Under the pieces are notes generated by a model. That model made no database searches and was not told where the DNA came from. It worked only from the letters and a program-made list of their open reading frames with translations. A program made the position numbers and the translations under genes. From contig NZ_JBLTWO010000001.1 in assembly GCF_049889055.1 (NCBI RefSeq), positions 744,001 through 808,000 of the forward strand: 64,000 bases of DNA. Reading direction: 5' to 3'. This stretch comes from Rhizorhabdus sp049889055. Its GTDB lineage: Bacteria > Pseudomonadota > Alphaproteobacteria > Sphingomonadales > Sphingomonadaceae. This document shows positions 16,006 through 24,583 of the stretch, in pieces; position 1 is the first letter of the stretch; every line of letters starts with the position of its first letter.

Positions 16006-17378
16006 CAGTTGCGCGACCCGCCCGAGGCCGGACGGCCCGCGCCGCCGGCAAACCGGCCGATCACGACCTGCATGCCGGGCTTCAGGTCGCCGCCGATCAC
16101 TTCGGCCTGCGAGCCGTTGCTCTCCCCGATCACCACCTCGACGGGCTTCGGCGCGTCGCCGCTTCCGGACACGACATAGACGGTCTGCTTGCTACCACGG
16201 CCGATGGTGGCTTCACGAGAGCCACCGCCGCCGCGCCGCATCGGGCGGGGGGCGAGCACGCTCGTCAGCCCGCCGCCGCTCGATGCGCCCGCCTTGGCGT
16301 CGGGCGTGAATCGCAGCGCGGCGACCGGGATCAGCAGGGCGCCCTTCTTCTCGCTGGTGACGATGTCGGCGGTCGCGGTCATGCCCGGCCGCAACAGGCC
16401 GTTGGCATTATCGACCGTCAGACGCGCGGTGTAGGACACCACGCCGCTGGTCGTGGCCGTGGTCGTGGTGGTCGAGGACGAGCTGGACCCGCTACTGGTC
16501 GCATTGGCGCCGACATCGACGCGCTCGATGGTGGCGGGGAAAGTCCGCCCGGGGAAGGCATCGACGGTGAAGCTCGCCTTCTGACCCTTCTTCACCTGGC
16601 CGACATCGGCCTCGTCCACCTTCACCTCCAGCCGCATCTGGCGGAGATCCTGGGCAATGGTGAACAGAACCGGGGCATTGAACGACGCGGCGACCGTCTG
16701 ACCGGGCTCGATCGAGCGCGACAGCACCTGACCATTGACCGGCGAGCGGATATAGGCGCGCGACAGAGCGACCTCGGCCGAAGACAGGCTGGCGCGAGCC
16801 TGCTCGACCGATGCACGCGCGGTCGCGATACCAGCCGTGGCGCGGGCCAGATCGGCGCGCGCCACGTCGAGTTCGGTCGCCGAGGGCACCTTGCCGCCCG
16901 ACAATTTCCAGACCTGCTCCTGCCGTCGCAGCGTCGCACGCGACTGCTGCTCGGTCGCCTCGGCCTGCTGGACGCTCGCCTGGGCGGAGGCGAGCGCCGC
17001 GCGCGCCTGCACGACCGCGTCCTCCAGCCGCTGCGGATCGATCTTCGCCAGCAACTGCCCGTTCTTCACGACGTCGTTATTGTCGACATAGACGTCCATG
17101 ACCGTGCCGGACTGTTCGGATCCGACCTCGACCTGGTTGGTCGGTGCGAGATTTCCCGTTGCCGACACGACCACCGTCAGGTCGCCACGCTCGACCGGCC
17201 GCGTCGCATAGGCGACCTTGTCGTCACCGCCGACGAACAGCCGCCACAGGATGATGACGACGACGAGAACGGCGAGGCCGATGCCGATCCGCCGGAACAG
17301 GGTCGCCCGCGGCGAGCTCGGCTCGACGCCGAGGAAGTCGTCGAGGTCGTGATCGGTCTTCTTGTCCGAGTCGCTCAT
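16005..17378 (-). CDS. MacA-like membrane fusion protein (HlyD family)
   Basis: 457 residues: a cytoplasmic stub rich in Asp, one membrane helix (about 31-50, IGIGLAVLVVVIILWRLFV), lipoyl/barrel halves flanking a coiled-coil hairpin (about 110-210, rich in Ala/Gln/Arg), and beta-barrel and membrane-proximal domains. A low-complexity run of Ser then Thr residues (about 292-308) interrupts the barrel region, which is uncommon in MacA. It bridges permease and outer membrane factor. It overlaps the outer membrane factor gene by ATGA (17375-17378). Confidence 0.92.
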   Translation of the reverse strand: MSDSDKKTDHDLDDFLGVEPSSPRATLFRRIGIGLAVLVVVIILWRLFVGGDDKVAYATRPVERGDLTVVVSATGNLAPTNQVEVGSEQSGTVMDVYVDNNDVVKNGQLLAKIDPQRLEDAVVQARAALASAQASVQQAEATEQQSRATLRRQEQVWKLSGGKVPSATELDVARADLARATAGIATARASVEQARASLSSAEVALSRAYIRSPVNGQVLSRSIEPGQTVAASFNAPVLFTIAQDLRQMRLEVKVDEADVGQVKKGQKASFTVDAFPGRTFPATIERVDVGANATSSGSSSSSTTTTTATTSGVVSYTARLTVDNANGLLRPGMTATADIVTSEKKGALLIPVAALRFTPDAKAGASSGGGLTSVLAPRPMRRGGGGSREATIGRGSKQTVYVVSGSGDAPKPVEVVIGESNGSQAEVIGGDLKPGMQVVIGRFAGGAGRPASGGSRN

Positions 17379-18886
17379 CGGTGTGCGGTTCCACTGGAGG
17401 CAATGTGGCCGGCCTCATAGGGACCGGGACCGGGAATGGCGGCGTTCTGCCAGCCGCCACCCAGCGCCTTGTAGAGCTGGATCGTCGCGGTGGCGCGGGT
17501 CGCGCGGGCGGTGGCCGAGGCGTCCTGGCTGGACAGCAGCGTGCGCTGAGCGTCGAGCAGCGACTGAAAGTCGATCAGGCCCGAGCGATATTGCAGCCGC
17601 GCGAGCGAAGCAGCGCTATTGGCGGCTTCGTAACTGACCGAAAGATCGGCCTCGCGCCGTTCGGCGACCTCGCGGCCCTTCAGCGCATTCTCGACTTCCT
17701 CCAGCGCGGTCAGCACCGTCTGGCGATAGCTGTCGAAGGCAGCATCGGCCGAGGCGCGCTGGCCGAGGATGGCGGCACGAATCTGTCCGCCCTGGAAGAT
17801 CGGCGCCGTGATGCCCGCGACCAGACTGCCAAGGCCATCGCTGATCACATTGCCGATCGACGTCGCCGATCCCGAGAAGGACCCGGAGAGCCGCAGCGCC
17901 GGATAGAGCTGCGCCTTCTGCACGCCGATCCGCGCGACTTCCGCCGCCAGCGTCCGCTCGGCAACGGCGACGTCGGGGCGACGCTCGACGACCTGTGCGG
18001 GAATGGGGGCATCGACGCCGGGGGCCAGCGGTATGGAAGAGGGTGGATCGATCAGCGGGGTGATGCTGCCGGGCGCCTCTCCCAGCAAGACTGCGATCCG
18101 GTTGACGGCGGTGTTGTAGTCATTCTCGATGGTCGGGATCGATGCCGCCGTCTGCGCGCGCAACTGGCGGGCCTGCTCGTAATCGAGGCTCGACACCAGC
18201 CCGGCCTGCCGCCGCCAGCCGACCAGTTCGAGCGTTTCGTCCTGCGCCGAGAGATTTTCGCGCGCGATCCGGAGCCGGATCTGGGCAAGGCGCGCCTGGA
18301 CATAGTTGAGGGCGACTTCCGAGGCGACGCTCGCCTGGGTGAAGCGCAGATTGGCCTCGCTCGATTCCGCCGAGGCCCGCGCCGCTTCGATCGATCGACG
18401 GATGCCGCCGAAGATGTCGGCCTCCCACGCCACGTCGAAGCCGCCGCGATAGATGGTGGTGTCGCCACCACTGGTCAGGGTCTGGCCGGTCGTCGGATCG
18501 ATGATCGAGCGGCTGTCGGCGCCGACACTGCGCGTGACAGAACCGCTGACACCTGCTGTGGGAAGTGCCTGCCCCTGCGTGCCGCGCAGTGTCGCCCGCG
18601 CCTGACGCAGGCGGGCGGCTGCAACGCCGATGTCGAGATTGGCCGTGAAGGCCCGATTGACCAGCTGCGAGAGGACCGGATCCTCGAAACTGTCCCACCA
18701 GCGCGCCAGATCGACCATGTCCTGGTCGGCCGCGATCGCACCGGACGAGCCGAACTGATCCGGGATCTTGAGCGCGGAAACGGCGGGCGGACGATAATCG
18801 GGTCCGACGCTGCACGCCGACAGCAGCACCGGCCCGATCAGCAGGGGCAGGCGCAGCGACGACAGGGGACGGGCGCGGTTGATCAT
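17375..18886 (-). CDS. NodT-family outer membrane factor lipoprotein
   Basis: 503 residues from ATG 18886 (MINRARPLSSLRLPLL); an ATG at 18907 would add seven residues. The signal sequence ends in a lipobox LLSAC followed by SVGPDYRPP, the standard RND/NodT outer membrane lipoprotein start. Two outer-membrane-efflux repeats follow (ARWWDSFEDPVLSQLV, and RRPDVAVAERTLAAEVARIG near the middle). It is the first gene of the operon, so the pump parts are made before the EF-hand and two-component proteins. Confidence 0.93.
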   Translation of the reverse strand: MINRARPLSSLRLPLLIGPVLLSACSVGPDYRPPAVSALKIPDQFGSSGAIAADQDMVDLARWWDSFEDPVLSQLVNRAFTANLDIGVAAARLRQARATLRGTQGQALPTAGVSGSVTRSVGADSRSIIDPTTGQTLTSGGDTTIYRGGFDVAWEADIFGGIRRSIEAARASAESSEANLRFTQASVASEVALNYVQARLAQIRLRIARENLSAQDETLELVGWRRQAGLVSSLDYEQARQLRAQTAASIPTIENDYNTAVNRIAVLLGEAPGSITPLIDPPSSIPLAPGVDAPIPAQVVERRPDVAVAERTLAAEVARIGVQKAQLYPALRLSGSFSGSATSIGNVISDGLGSLVAGITAPIFQGGQIRAAILGQRASADAAFDSYRQTVLTALEEVENALKGREVAERREADLSVSYEAANSAASLARLQYRSGLIDFQSLLDAQRTLLSSQDASATARATRATATIQLYKALGGGWQNAAIPGPGPYEAGHIASSGTAHR

Positions 18887-19060
18887 GCGGGTGCTTCTAC
18901 CGGGCATTTTTGACGGGGGATTTCATCGCTGAAATGCGGATGTCGTTTCGCACATAAAGCCTGTTCTCGTGCGATCGGAAACAAGCGGTGGCCGCGATGG
19001 TTCCGCTTAAGGAACGAACTGGGGACAGGAAGGTCACGCCTAAGCCTTGCCCAAAAAGCG

Positions 19061-19143
19061 AAACCCGCGAAAGCGGGAATCCTCGTCCGGTGCCGGGCTT
19101 GAGCCCTTTTGCACCCGAACCGGATTCCCGCCCTCGCGGGCCG
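19061..19143. repeat. Inverted GC-rich repeat pair downstream of the OmpA gene
   Basis: Two hairpin arms: CCCGCGAAAGCGGGAATCC (19064-19082) and GGATTCCCGCCCTCGCGGG (19122-19140). Each folds on itself, and they are inverted copies of each other across about 40 bases. The layout is that of intergenic REP/BIME-type elements common in sphingomonads. The rest of 18887-19180 holds no gene that I can support; it must contain the promoter of the efflux operon and the 3' end of the OmpA transcript. Confidence 0.7.
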
Positions 19144-19180
19144 GGACCGCTACAGGGGGCCGGTCGCCCGACCCCGAAGG

Positions 19181-20026
19181 TCAGCGAAGGGCCGCGAAAG
19201 ATGCGGCCTGCTGACCCACCAGCGTCACTTCGACGCGACGATTCTGCTGGCGCCCGGCGACGTCCTTGTTGTCGGCCACCGGTTCGCTCTCGCCATGGCC
19301 GATCGCGGTGATGCGATCGCCGGCGATGCCCATCGATGCCAGCGCGGTACGCACCGACTGGGCCCGCGCCTCGGACAGCTGCTGATTATAGGCATCGCTG
19401 CCCTGCGAGTCGGTGTGACCGTCGATGCGGACCTTCACATCGGGATTGGCCTGCAGATATTGCGCGAGCGGCTGCAGGCGCTGGGCCGCTCCCGGCTTCA
19501 GGTCGGCCTTGCCGGTCTCGAACACAACATCCTGCAGAACCAGCGTTGCACCGAGCTGGGTCTGGCGGAGCTGATACTCCTTCATCTGACCACGCAGGCG
19601 TGCAGCCTCGGCCTGGGCAGCGGCCGCGTCGGCCTGCGCGGTGGCAGCGGCCGCCTGAGCCGCCGCGACCTCGGAGGTCGTGCGGGCGGCCGAGTCAGCC
19701 TTGGCGACCTCCAGGTCCTTCTTCATCATCGCGATCTTCGCGCGAGTGCGCGCAGTCTCGATCAGCGCGTCGATCTCACCCGCGACCGCCTTGGCCTGTC
19801 CGGCCTTGTCATTGTCGAGCTTCTTGTCGAGCTTGGCGATCCGGTCGGTCGCGCGATCGAGATAGGCGCCGCCAAACTCGGCAACGCCCGGCTCGGCACG
19901 GGCCACGGCGATCTTCTCGCGATACTGGTCGGTGACGAGCTTGTCGGTCTTGTCGGCCAGGGCCGGGGCGGCGAGACCAGCCAGCGCAGTGGCGCCGGCC
20001 AGCGTCAGCATGAACTTGTTCATCAT
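19181..20026 (-). CDS. OmpA-family peptidoglycan-binding protein
   Basis: 281 residues (ATG 20026 or 20023). Signal peptide ending ALADK, a helical Ala/Gln/Lys-rich region (about 90-155, probably coiled coil), then a C-terminal OmpA domain (about 165-270) with VFETGKADLKPGAAQRL, IDGHTDSQGSDAYNQQLSEA and RRVEVTLV, including the Asp and Arg that bind diaminopimelate in peptidoglycan. An N-terminal DUF4398-like part (about 25-90) resembles the product of the gene just upstream. The two are probably co-transcribed (20-base gap). Confidence 0.9.
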   Translation of the reverse strand: MMNKFMLTLAGATALAGLAAPALADKTDKLVTDQYREKIAVARAEPGVAEFGGAYLDRATDRIAKLDKKLDNDKAGQAKAVAGEIDALIETARTRAKIAMMKKDLEVAKADSAARTTSEVAAAQAAAATAQADAAAAQAEAARLRGQMKEYQLRQTQLGATLVLQDVVFETGKADLKPGAAQRLQPLAQYLQANPDVKVRIDGHTDSQGSDAYNQQLSEARAQSVRTALASMGIAGDRITAIGHGESEPVADNKDVAGRQQNRRVEVTLVGQQAASFAALR

Positions 20027-20046
20027 ATATCTCCCTGAAAGCGGGT

Positions 20047-20388
20047 TTAGTTGGCGGCGAGCTTCGCGCGCTCGGTCTCGAGCTGGCGCATCTCGGCGGT
20101 CGCGGCCGCGAGATCGGCCAGCGCCTCGGCCTCGTTGGCCAGGGCGCGCGCCGCACGATCCTCGTCCTTCTTGAACTGGACATTGGCTTCGTCGAGCGTC
20201 GCCCGGCTGCGGCTGAGCACGTCAGCGGCATTGCCCCCGACGCCCGCCTTGTCGGCGGCATCCAGCTTGGCCCGTGCGGCGGCGATAGCCACGCGCGCAT
20301 CATCCTCGTCGCCGGCAAAAGCCGCGGTCGGGGTAAATGTTGCCGTCATCGCTGCGGCGGCGACGGCAGTCAGGATCAGCTTCTTCAT
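20047..20388 (-). CDS. DUF4398 exported protein
   Basis: 113 residues with a signal peptide ending AAFAGDED and a mature part that is almost entirely helical and Ala/Glu/Arg-rich (ARVAIAAARAKLDAADKAG, ALANEAEALADLAAATAEM). DUF4398 proteins commonly sit beside an OmpA-domain gene, as here. A structural role at the cell wall is likely, but no activity is established. Confidence 0.8.
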   Translation of the reverse strand: MKKLILTAVAAAAMTATFTPTAAFAGDEDDARVAIAAARAKLDAADKAGVGGNAADVLSRSRATLDEANVQFKKDEDRAARALANEAEALADLAAATAEMRQLETERAKLAAN

Positions 20389-20517
20389 GCTTCGCTACTC
20401 CACTGTAACAACTGGAACCCACAACCCGCGAACGAGGGCCCCGGTTCCGCCCGCCGCGATTGTGGAAGGGACCGGAAAGGCCTATTCTGCGGCGCATAAC
20501 AGGAGAGGGGCCACGCT

Positions 20518-21483
20518 ATGCGATCGCTTGCCCGCAAAGGATTCCTAGCCGTTACAATCGTTTGCTCCGTGGCTGCCGCAACGGTCGCCCGATCGGCGGA
20601 GACCATGCCGGTCGAACATATCCAGGGCGGAAAAGATTTGAGCCAGCGCCTTACCGTCCCGGTGACGATCGGCGGATCCGGCCCCTATGCCTTCGTCGTC
20701 GACACGGGAGCCGAGCGCACCGTCCTGTCGCGCGAACTGGCCGACCGGCTGACGCTCGCGCCGTCCGCCAGCGTCACCCTGCTGAGCATCGCCGGCGAGG
20801 ATCATGTGGACACGGCGGTGGTGCCGGGACTCAGCCTTGTCTCGGCCCGCATCCGCATGGGCCGCTTCGATGCACCGCTGCTGTCGCAGCAGCATCTGGG
20901 CGCCGTCGGCATGCTCGGCATCGACAGCCTCCAGACGAAGAAGGTCACTCTCGATTTCCGCGCGATGCGGATGACGATCGCGGACGCTCCGCGCCGTCCC
21001 CAGGCGGACAGCGACGAGATCGTCGTCACGGCGCGCCGCCGCCTCGGACAGCTGATATTGGTCGATTCCGAAATCGATGGGCAGAAGGTCAACGTCATCA
21101 TCGACACGGGAACGGCGGTGTCGATCGGCAATCCCGCCCTCCGCGCGCGGCTCGCGCGGCGGGGCAGGCTGATGCCTCTGGTGCCGATCAGCATCACCAG
21201 CGTGACGGGCGCGCAGACGCCGGCGGACTATGGCTCGATCCGGACCATCCGGCTGGGCGGGGTGACGCTCAACAACATGCCGATCGCCTTTGCCGACGCA
21301 CGCATCTTCCACCGGCTCAGCCTCGACAAGCGGCCCTCACTGCTGCTGGGCATGGATGCGCTCAAGCTGTTCGACCGGGTGTCGATCGACTTCCCCAACC
21401 GCAGCGTGCGCTTCGTGATGCCGGGCGACGCCTTCTTCACCCCCGCGCCGCGCCTCGCCGCACTGCTGCCGGGTCAGGGCTGA
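20518..21483 (+). CDS. Retropepsin-like aspartic protease, exported
   Basis: 321 residues with a signal peptide (LAVTIVCSVAAATVARS). Two aspartyl protease motifs are visible: VVDTGAERTVLS (about 61-72) and IIDTGTAVSIGN (about 196-207). The two domains are therefore tandem retropepsin-like halves in one chain, a pepsin-like arrangement. The gene starts 129 bases from the divergent DUF4398 gene. Substrate is unknown; secreted members are presumed to act in the periplasm. Confidence 0.85.
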   Translation: MRSLARKGFLAVTIVCSVAAATVARSAETMPVEHIQGGKDLSQRLTVPVTIGGSGPYAFVVDTGAERTVLSRELADRLTLAPSASVTLLSIAGEDHVDTAVVPGLSLVSARIRMGRFDAPLLSQQHLGAVGMLGIDSLQTKKVTLDFRAMRMTIADAPRRPQADSDEIVVTARRRLGQLILVDSEIDGQKVNVIIDTGTAVSIGNPALRARLARRGRLMPLVPISITSVTGAQTPADYGSIRTIRLGGVTLNNMPIAFADARIFHRLSLDKRPSLLLGMDALKLFDRVSIDFPNRSVRFVMPGDAFFTPAPRLAALLPGQG

Positions 21484-21599
21484 TAGGACAGGGCTGACAG
21501 AGCAGAGCCGGCAGGGCGGCACTGGCACGCCTGTCCGAACGAACATACTGGACGCCGACCGGCAAGCGGCTAGTCTGTGGTCTTTCCGAGGAGATATCG

Positions 21600-22163
21600 A
21601 TGCGTGCTCTGTTCAAATCGCTGACCGGGCTGGTCGGCCTCGCCCTGACCGTCGCCGTCGCCACACCTGCGACCGCCGCGCTCAAGGTCGGCGCGCAGGC
21701 GCCGATGTTCGACACCCGCGCCTCGCTCGGCGGCAAGGATTTCGACTTCACCCTTGCGCAGGCGCTCAAGAAAGGCCCGGTTGTCCTCTATTTCTTCCCC
21801 GCCGCCTTCACCTCGGGCTGCACGGTCGAAGCGCATGAGTTCGCCGAGGCAACCGACGACTTCGCCAAGATGGGCGCGACCGTGATCGGCATGGCCGCCG
21901 ATCCGATCGAGAAGCTCAACAAATTCTCGGTCGAGGAGTGCCGCAACAAGTTTGCCGTGGGCGTGGCCACCAAGCCGATGATCAAGGGCTATGACGTCGC
22001 GCTCGAATCCGGCCTGCTGCCCAACATCACCGGCCGCACCAACCGGACTTCCTACGTCATCGCGCCGAACGGCAAGGTGATCTTCACCCATTCGGCGATG
22101 GGCGTAGCGGGTCATGTCAGTGGCACGATGGCAGCGGTCAAAGCCTGGAAAGCCAAGCACTGA
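21600..22163 (+). CDS. Exported peroxiredoxin (AhpC/TSA, BCP-like)
   Basis: 187 residues with a signal peptide (cleavage near TAALKVG). The peroxiredoxin core LKVGAQAPMFDTRASLGG and FFPAAFTSGCTVEAHEFA carries the peroxidatic Cys74 with the upstream Thr71. A second Cys at about 118 (VEECRNKF) could resolve the sulfenate. Function: reduction of periplasmic peroxides. ATG 21600 is preceded by GAGGAG (21586-21591). Confidence 0.88.
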   Translation: MRALFKSLTGLVGLALTVAVATPATAALKVGAQAPMFDTRASLGGKDFDFTLAQALKKGPVVLYFFPAAFTSGCTVEAHEFAEATDDFAKMGATVIGMAADPIEKLNKFSVEECRNKFAVGVATKPMIKGYDVALESGLLPNITGRTNRTSYVIAPNGKVIFTHSAMGVAGHVSGTMAAVKAWKAKH

Positions 22164-22172
22164 GATCGAAGA

Positions 22173-22198
22173 CCGGGCGGTTGGAAGCGACCGCCCGG
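22173..22198. terminator. Strong hairpin between peroxiredoxin and flavin monooxygenase genes
   Basis: A perfect 9-bp stem (CCGGGCGGT / ACCGCCCGG) with an 8-base loop begins 9 bases after the peroxiredoxin stop. There is no clear T-run after it, so it may attenuate or protect the transcript rather than terminate it. Confidence 0.4.
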
Positions 22199-22215
22199 CA
22201 CCCTATCTCCGGTCG

Positions 22216-23250
22216 ATGGCCAGCCCCGCCCCCTTCCGCCTCTCGGTCCTCGACCAGTCCCCGGTGCCCGAGGGCAGCGACGCCGCGCAGACCGTCCGCG
22301 ACACGGTCGACCTCGCCCGGACGTGCGACGCCCTCGGCTATGACCGCTACTGGCTCGCCGAGCATCATGCCTCGCTCAGCATCGTCGGCGTCGCGCCGGA
22401 GGTGCTGATCGGCCCGGTGGCGCTGGCGACCGAACGGATCAGGGTCGGCTCGGGCGGAATCATGCTGCCCCATTTCTCCCCCTTCAAAGTGGCCGAGACC
22501 TTCCGCCTGCTGGGTGCCATCGCGCCGGGGCGGATCGACCTCGGGCTCGGCCGCGCGCCGGGATCCGACCAACGTACCGCCTACGCGCTCCAGCGCGACC
22601 GCTCGCGCCGGATTCCGTCGGACGACTTCCCGCAGAGCGTCGCCGAACTGCTCGCCTATCTGTCCGACAGCCTGCCCGACGATCACCCCTTTGCGCCGCT
22701 CGCCGGATCGCTGCCCGACGGCACCGGCGGGTCGCCCGATCCGTGGCTGCTCGGCTCCTCGCCCGACAGCGCGCAATGGGCCGGCGAACTCGGCCTCCCC
22801 TATTGCATCGCGGATTTCATCAACCCGCACGCGGTTCCGCTCGCCGATCTCTACCGCAAGGCGTTCCGCCCCTCGCGCTGGGCCGCCGAGCCCTATGTGA
22901 TGGTCGCCAGCTGGGCGATCGCCGCCGAGAATCGCGCGGAGGCGGAGGATCTGGCGCTCCCCTTCGGCATGATGTTCGCGCACCTCATGCGCGGCCAGAC
23001 GATCCGCGTTCCCTCGGTCGAGACGGCGCGCGCCTGGGCGGCGGACAATCCGGGCGTCTCGCGCCGCGATCGGCGGATGCTGCTCGGCGACGGCCCCGGC
23101 GTCCGGGCGGCGGTCGAGGAGGTGGCCGAACTATATGGAGCGCAGGAGATGATGCTCGTCAACATCATGTCCGACCATGCGAAGCGCCTGCGCTCCTATC
23201 GCCTGGTGGCGGAGGCCTTCGACATGATATGCGAGGTCGAGCCGGCCTGA
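22216..23250 (+). CDS. LLM-class flavin-dependent oxidoreductase
   Basis: 344 residues from ATG 22216 (MASPAPFRLSVLDQSPVPEG). Bacterial luciferase-fold features: SVLDQSPVPEGSDA, RYWLAEHHA, PEVLIGPVALATERIRVGSG and GLGRAPGSDQRTA. This subfamily (MsnO8/YhbW type) uses reduced FMN; natural substrates are generally unknown. The ATG lies 53 bases after the peroxiredoxin gene and a hairpin separates them. Confidence 0.9.
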   Translation: MASPAPFRLSVLDQSPVPEGSDAAQTVRDTVDLARTCDALGYDRYWLAEHHASLSIVGVAPEVLIGPVALATERIRVGSGGIMLPHFSPFKVAETFRLLGAIAPGRIDLGLGRAPGSDQRTAYALQRDRSRRIPSDDFPQSVAELLAYLSDSLPDDHPFAPLAGSLPDGTGGSPDPWLLGSSPDSAQWAGELGLPYCIADFINPHAVPLADLYRKAFRPSRWAAEPYVMVASWAIAAENRAEAEDLALPFGMMFAHLMRGQTIRVPSVETARAWAADNPGVSRRDRRMLLGDGPGVRAAVEEVAELYGAQEMMLVNIMSDHAKRLRSYRLVAEAFDMICEVEPA

Positions 23251-23260
23251 CCGTCCGGGC

Positions 23261-24058
23261 TCAGCGCAGGCGTTCGATCAGCGCCATCGCTGCGGCAGGG
23301 TTGCGCTCCTTAGCCCCCGAGATCACGAACAGATAGACATCGCGCGGCCCGCCCGTGCCCGCAGAAGGCGTGCCGGCATAGGGCAGCCCCTCGGGCGCTG
23401 ATCCGCCGGCCCAGCCCCGCGCAACCGAGGCCCAATGATCGAGGCGATCAGCCGAATAGCCGGCCGGCTCCTCCGCCACGGTCTTCTGCAGTCGCGCATA
23501 GACGAAGGGCGCGGTCAGGTCGGCGATCTCCGGATAGTCCGGATGATCCGCGAATATGATCGCGCAACCCCGCTCGCGCGCCAGGTCCACAAAGGCCGGG
23601 CAGGCGAAGCTCGGATGGCGAACCTCCAGCGCGTGGCGTATCGGCACATCCTCCTGCACCGGCGGCAGAAGGTCGAGGAAGCGCGCGAAGTCCTCGGCGT
23701 CGAACGCCTTGGTCGGCGCAAACTGCCACAGGATCGGCCCCAGCTTGGGTCCGAGTTCGGCCAGGCCCTGCCCCAGGAATTTCGCGATCGACTCCCCCGC
23801 TTCGGCAAGCACGCGGCGATTGGTGCAATAGCGCGAGGCCTTCGCCGTGAAGCGGAAGCCATCGGGCACGGCCGCCGCCCATTTGCGCCAGCTCTCGCGC
23901 TTCTGCGTTCCGTAATAGGTACCGTTGATCTCGATCGCCGTCAGCTGGCGGCTGGCATAGTCGAGCTCGCGCGACTGGGTCAGGCCCTTGGGATAGAAAT
24001 TGGCGCGCCAGGGCTCATAGGTCCAGCCGCCGACCCCGACATGAATCGCACCGGCCAT
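23261..24058 (-). CDS. DUF72 family protein
   Basis: 265 residues from ATG 24058 (MAGAIHVGVGGWTYEPWR). DUF72 TIM-barrel motifs: VGGWTYEPWRANFYP, LTAIEINGTYYGTQKRESW, FTAKASRYCTNRR, ILWQFAPTK, ALEVRHPSF. The activity of the family is not established. Its ATG overlaps the stop of a 21-codon GFA-like reading frame by one base (TGATG), so it is probably translated by coupling from that frame. Confidence 0.88.
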   Translation of the reverse strand: MAGAIHVGVGGWTYEPWRANFYPKGLTQSRELDYASRQLTAIEINGTYYGTQKRESWRKWAAAVPDGFRFTAKASRYCTNRRVLAEAGESIAKFLGQGLAELGPKLGPILWQFAPTKAFDAEDFARFLDLLPPVQEDVPIRHALEVRHPSFACPAFVDLARERGCAIIFADHPDYPEIADLTAPFVYARLQKTVAEEPAGYSADRLDHWASVARGWAGGSAPEGLPYAGTPSAGTGGPRDVYLFVISGAKERNPAAAMALIERLR

Positions 24059-24123
24059 CAGAAGCTGGCTCCGTCGACCGTAAAGGCGACCTTGCCGCAA
24101 TGGCAACTGCCCTGATAGCTCAT
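24058..24123 (-). pseudogene. Short GFA/CENP-V-like N-terminal fragment
   Basis: A 21-codon frame, ATG 24123, with the sequence MSYQGSCHCGKVAFTVDGAS before the last residue and stop. This is the zinc-binding start (CxC) of glutathione-dependent formaldehyde-activating (GFA) family proteins, cut off after the first strand. It has a good ribosome site (GGAAG, 6-base spacing) and its TGA overlaps the DUF72 start. It may be a decayed GFA gene or a short leader frame kept for translational coupling. Confidence 0.55.
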
Positions 24124-24136
24124 CGATATCTTCCCT

Positions 24137-24490
24137 TCAGCTGCTGACGATCGTCCGGAAGCCGCCGTAGATCATGCGCTTTCCGTCGAACGGCATCGTC
24201 TCCATATCCTGCTTGAGGCGCGGGTCCTCCATCACCTTCTTCATGATGGCGTCGCGGTCCTCGCGCGAAGCATAGGTAATCCAGGAAAATACGACCGTCT
24301 CATTTTCCTTCAGCTGCACCGCGCGGGGGAAGCTGGTCAGCTCGCCGACCGGCGTGTCGTCGCCCAGCGCTTCGACATAGGACAGCGCGCCATGCTCTAT
24401 CCAGATGTCACGCGCACGCTCAGCCATCGCCTTGTACGCATCGATATGTTCGTTCGGCACCGCCAGCACGAAACCGTCGACATAGGTCAT
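24137..24490 (-). CDS. DUF1428 (YbaA-like) protein
   Basis: 117 residues from ATG 24490 (MTYVDGFVLAVPNEHIDAYK). Family features: YVDGFVLAVP, AVQLKENETVVFSWITYASR, and the C-terminal MPFDGKRMIYGGF. It has the ferredoxin-like dimeric alpha-beta barrel fold of small cytoplasmic proteins with no known reaction. It lies 13 bases upstream of the GFA-like fragment in the same direction, so the three small genes form one unit with DUF72. Confidence 0.88.
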   Translation of the reverse strand: MTYVDGFVLAVPNEHIDAYKAMAERARDIWIEHGALSYVEALGDDTPVGELTSFPRAVQLKENETVVFSWITYASREDRDAIMKKVMEDPRLKQDMETMPFDGKRMIYGGFRTIVSS

Positions 24491-24583
24491 CCTGTCTCTC
24501 CTCTTCGCGCTGCGGCCGTGCATGGGTCCCGCGAGTAGCGCGGTGGCAGCATCGCAGCTTCCGGGGACAAGACGAAGCTTCCG

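Noticed and set aside
20460..21497. 345-codon plus-strand frame overlapping the protease gene
   Set aside because: Arg/Gly/His-rich out-of-frame reading of the protease gene, which has a signal peptide and two DTG motifs.
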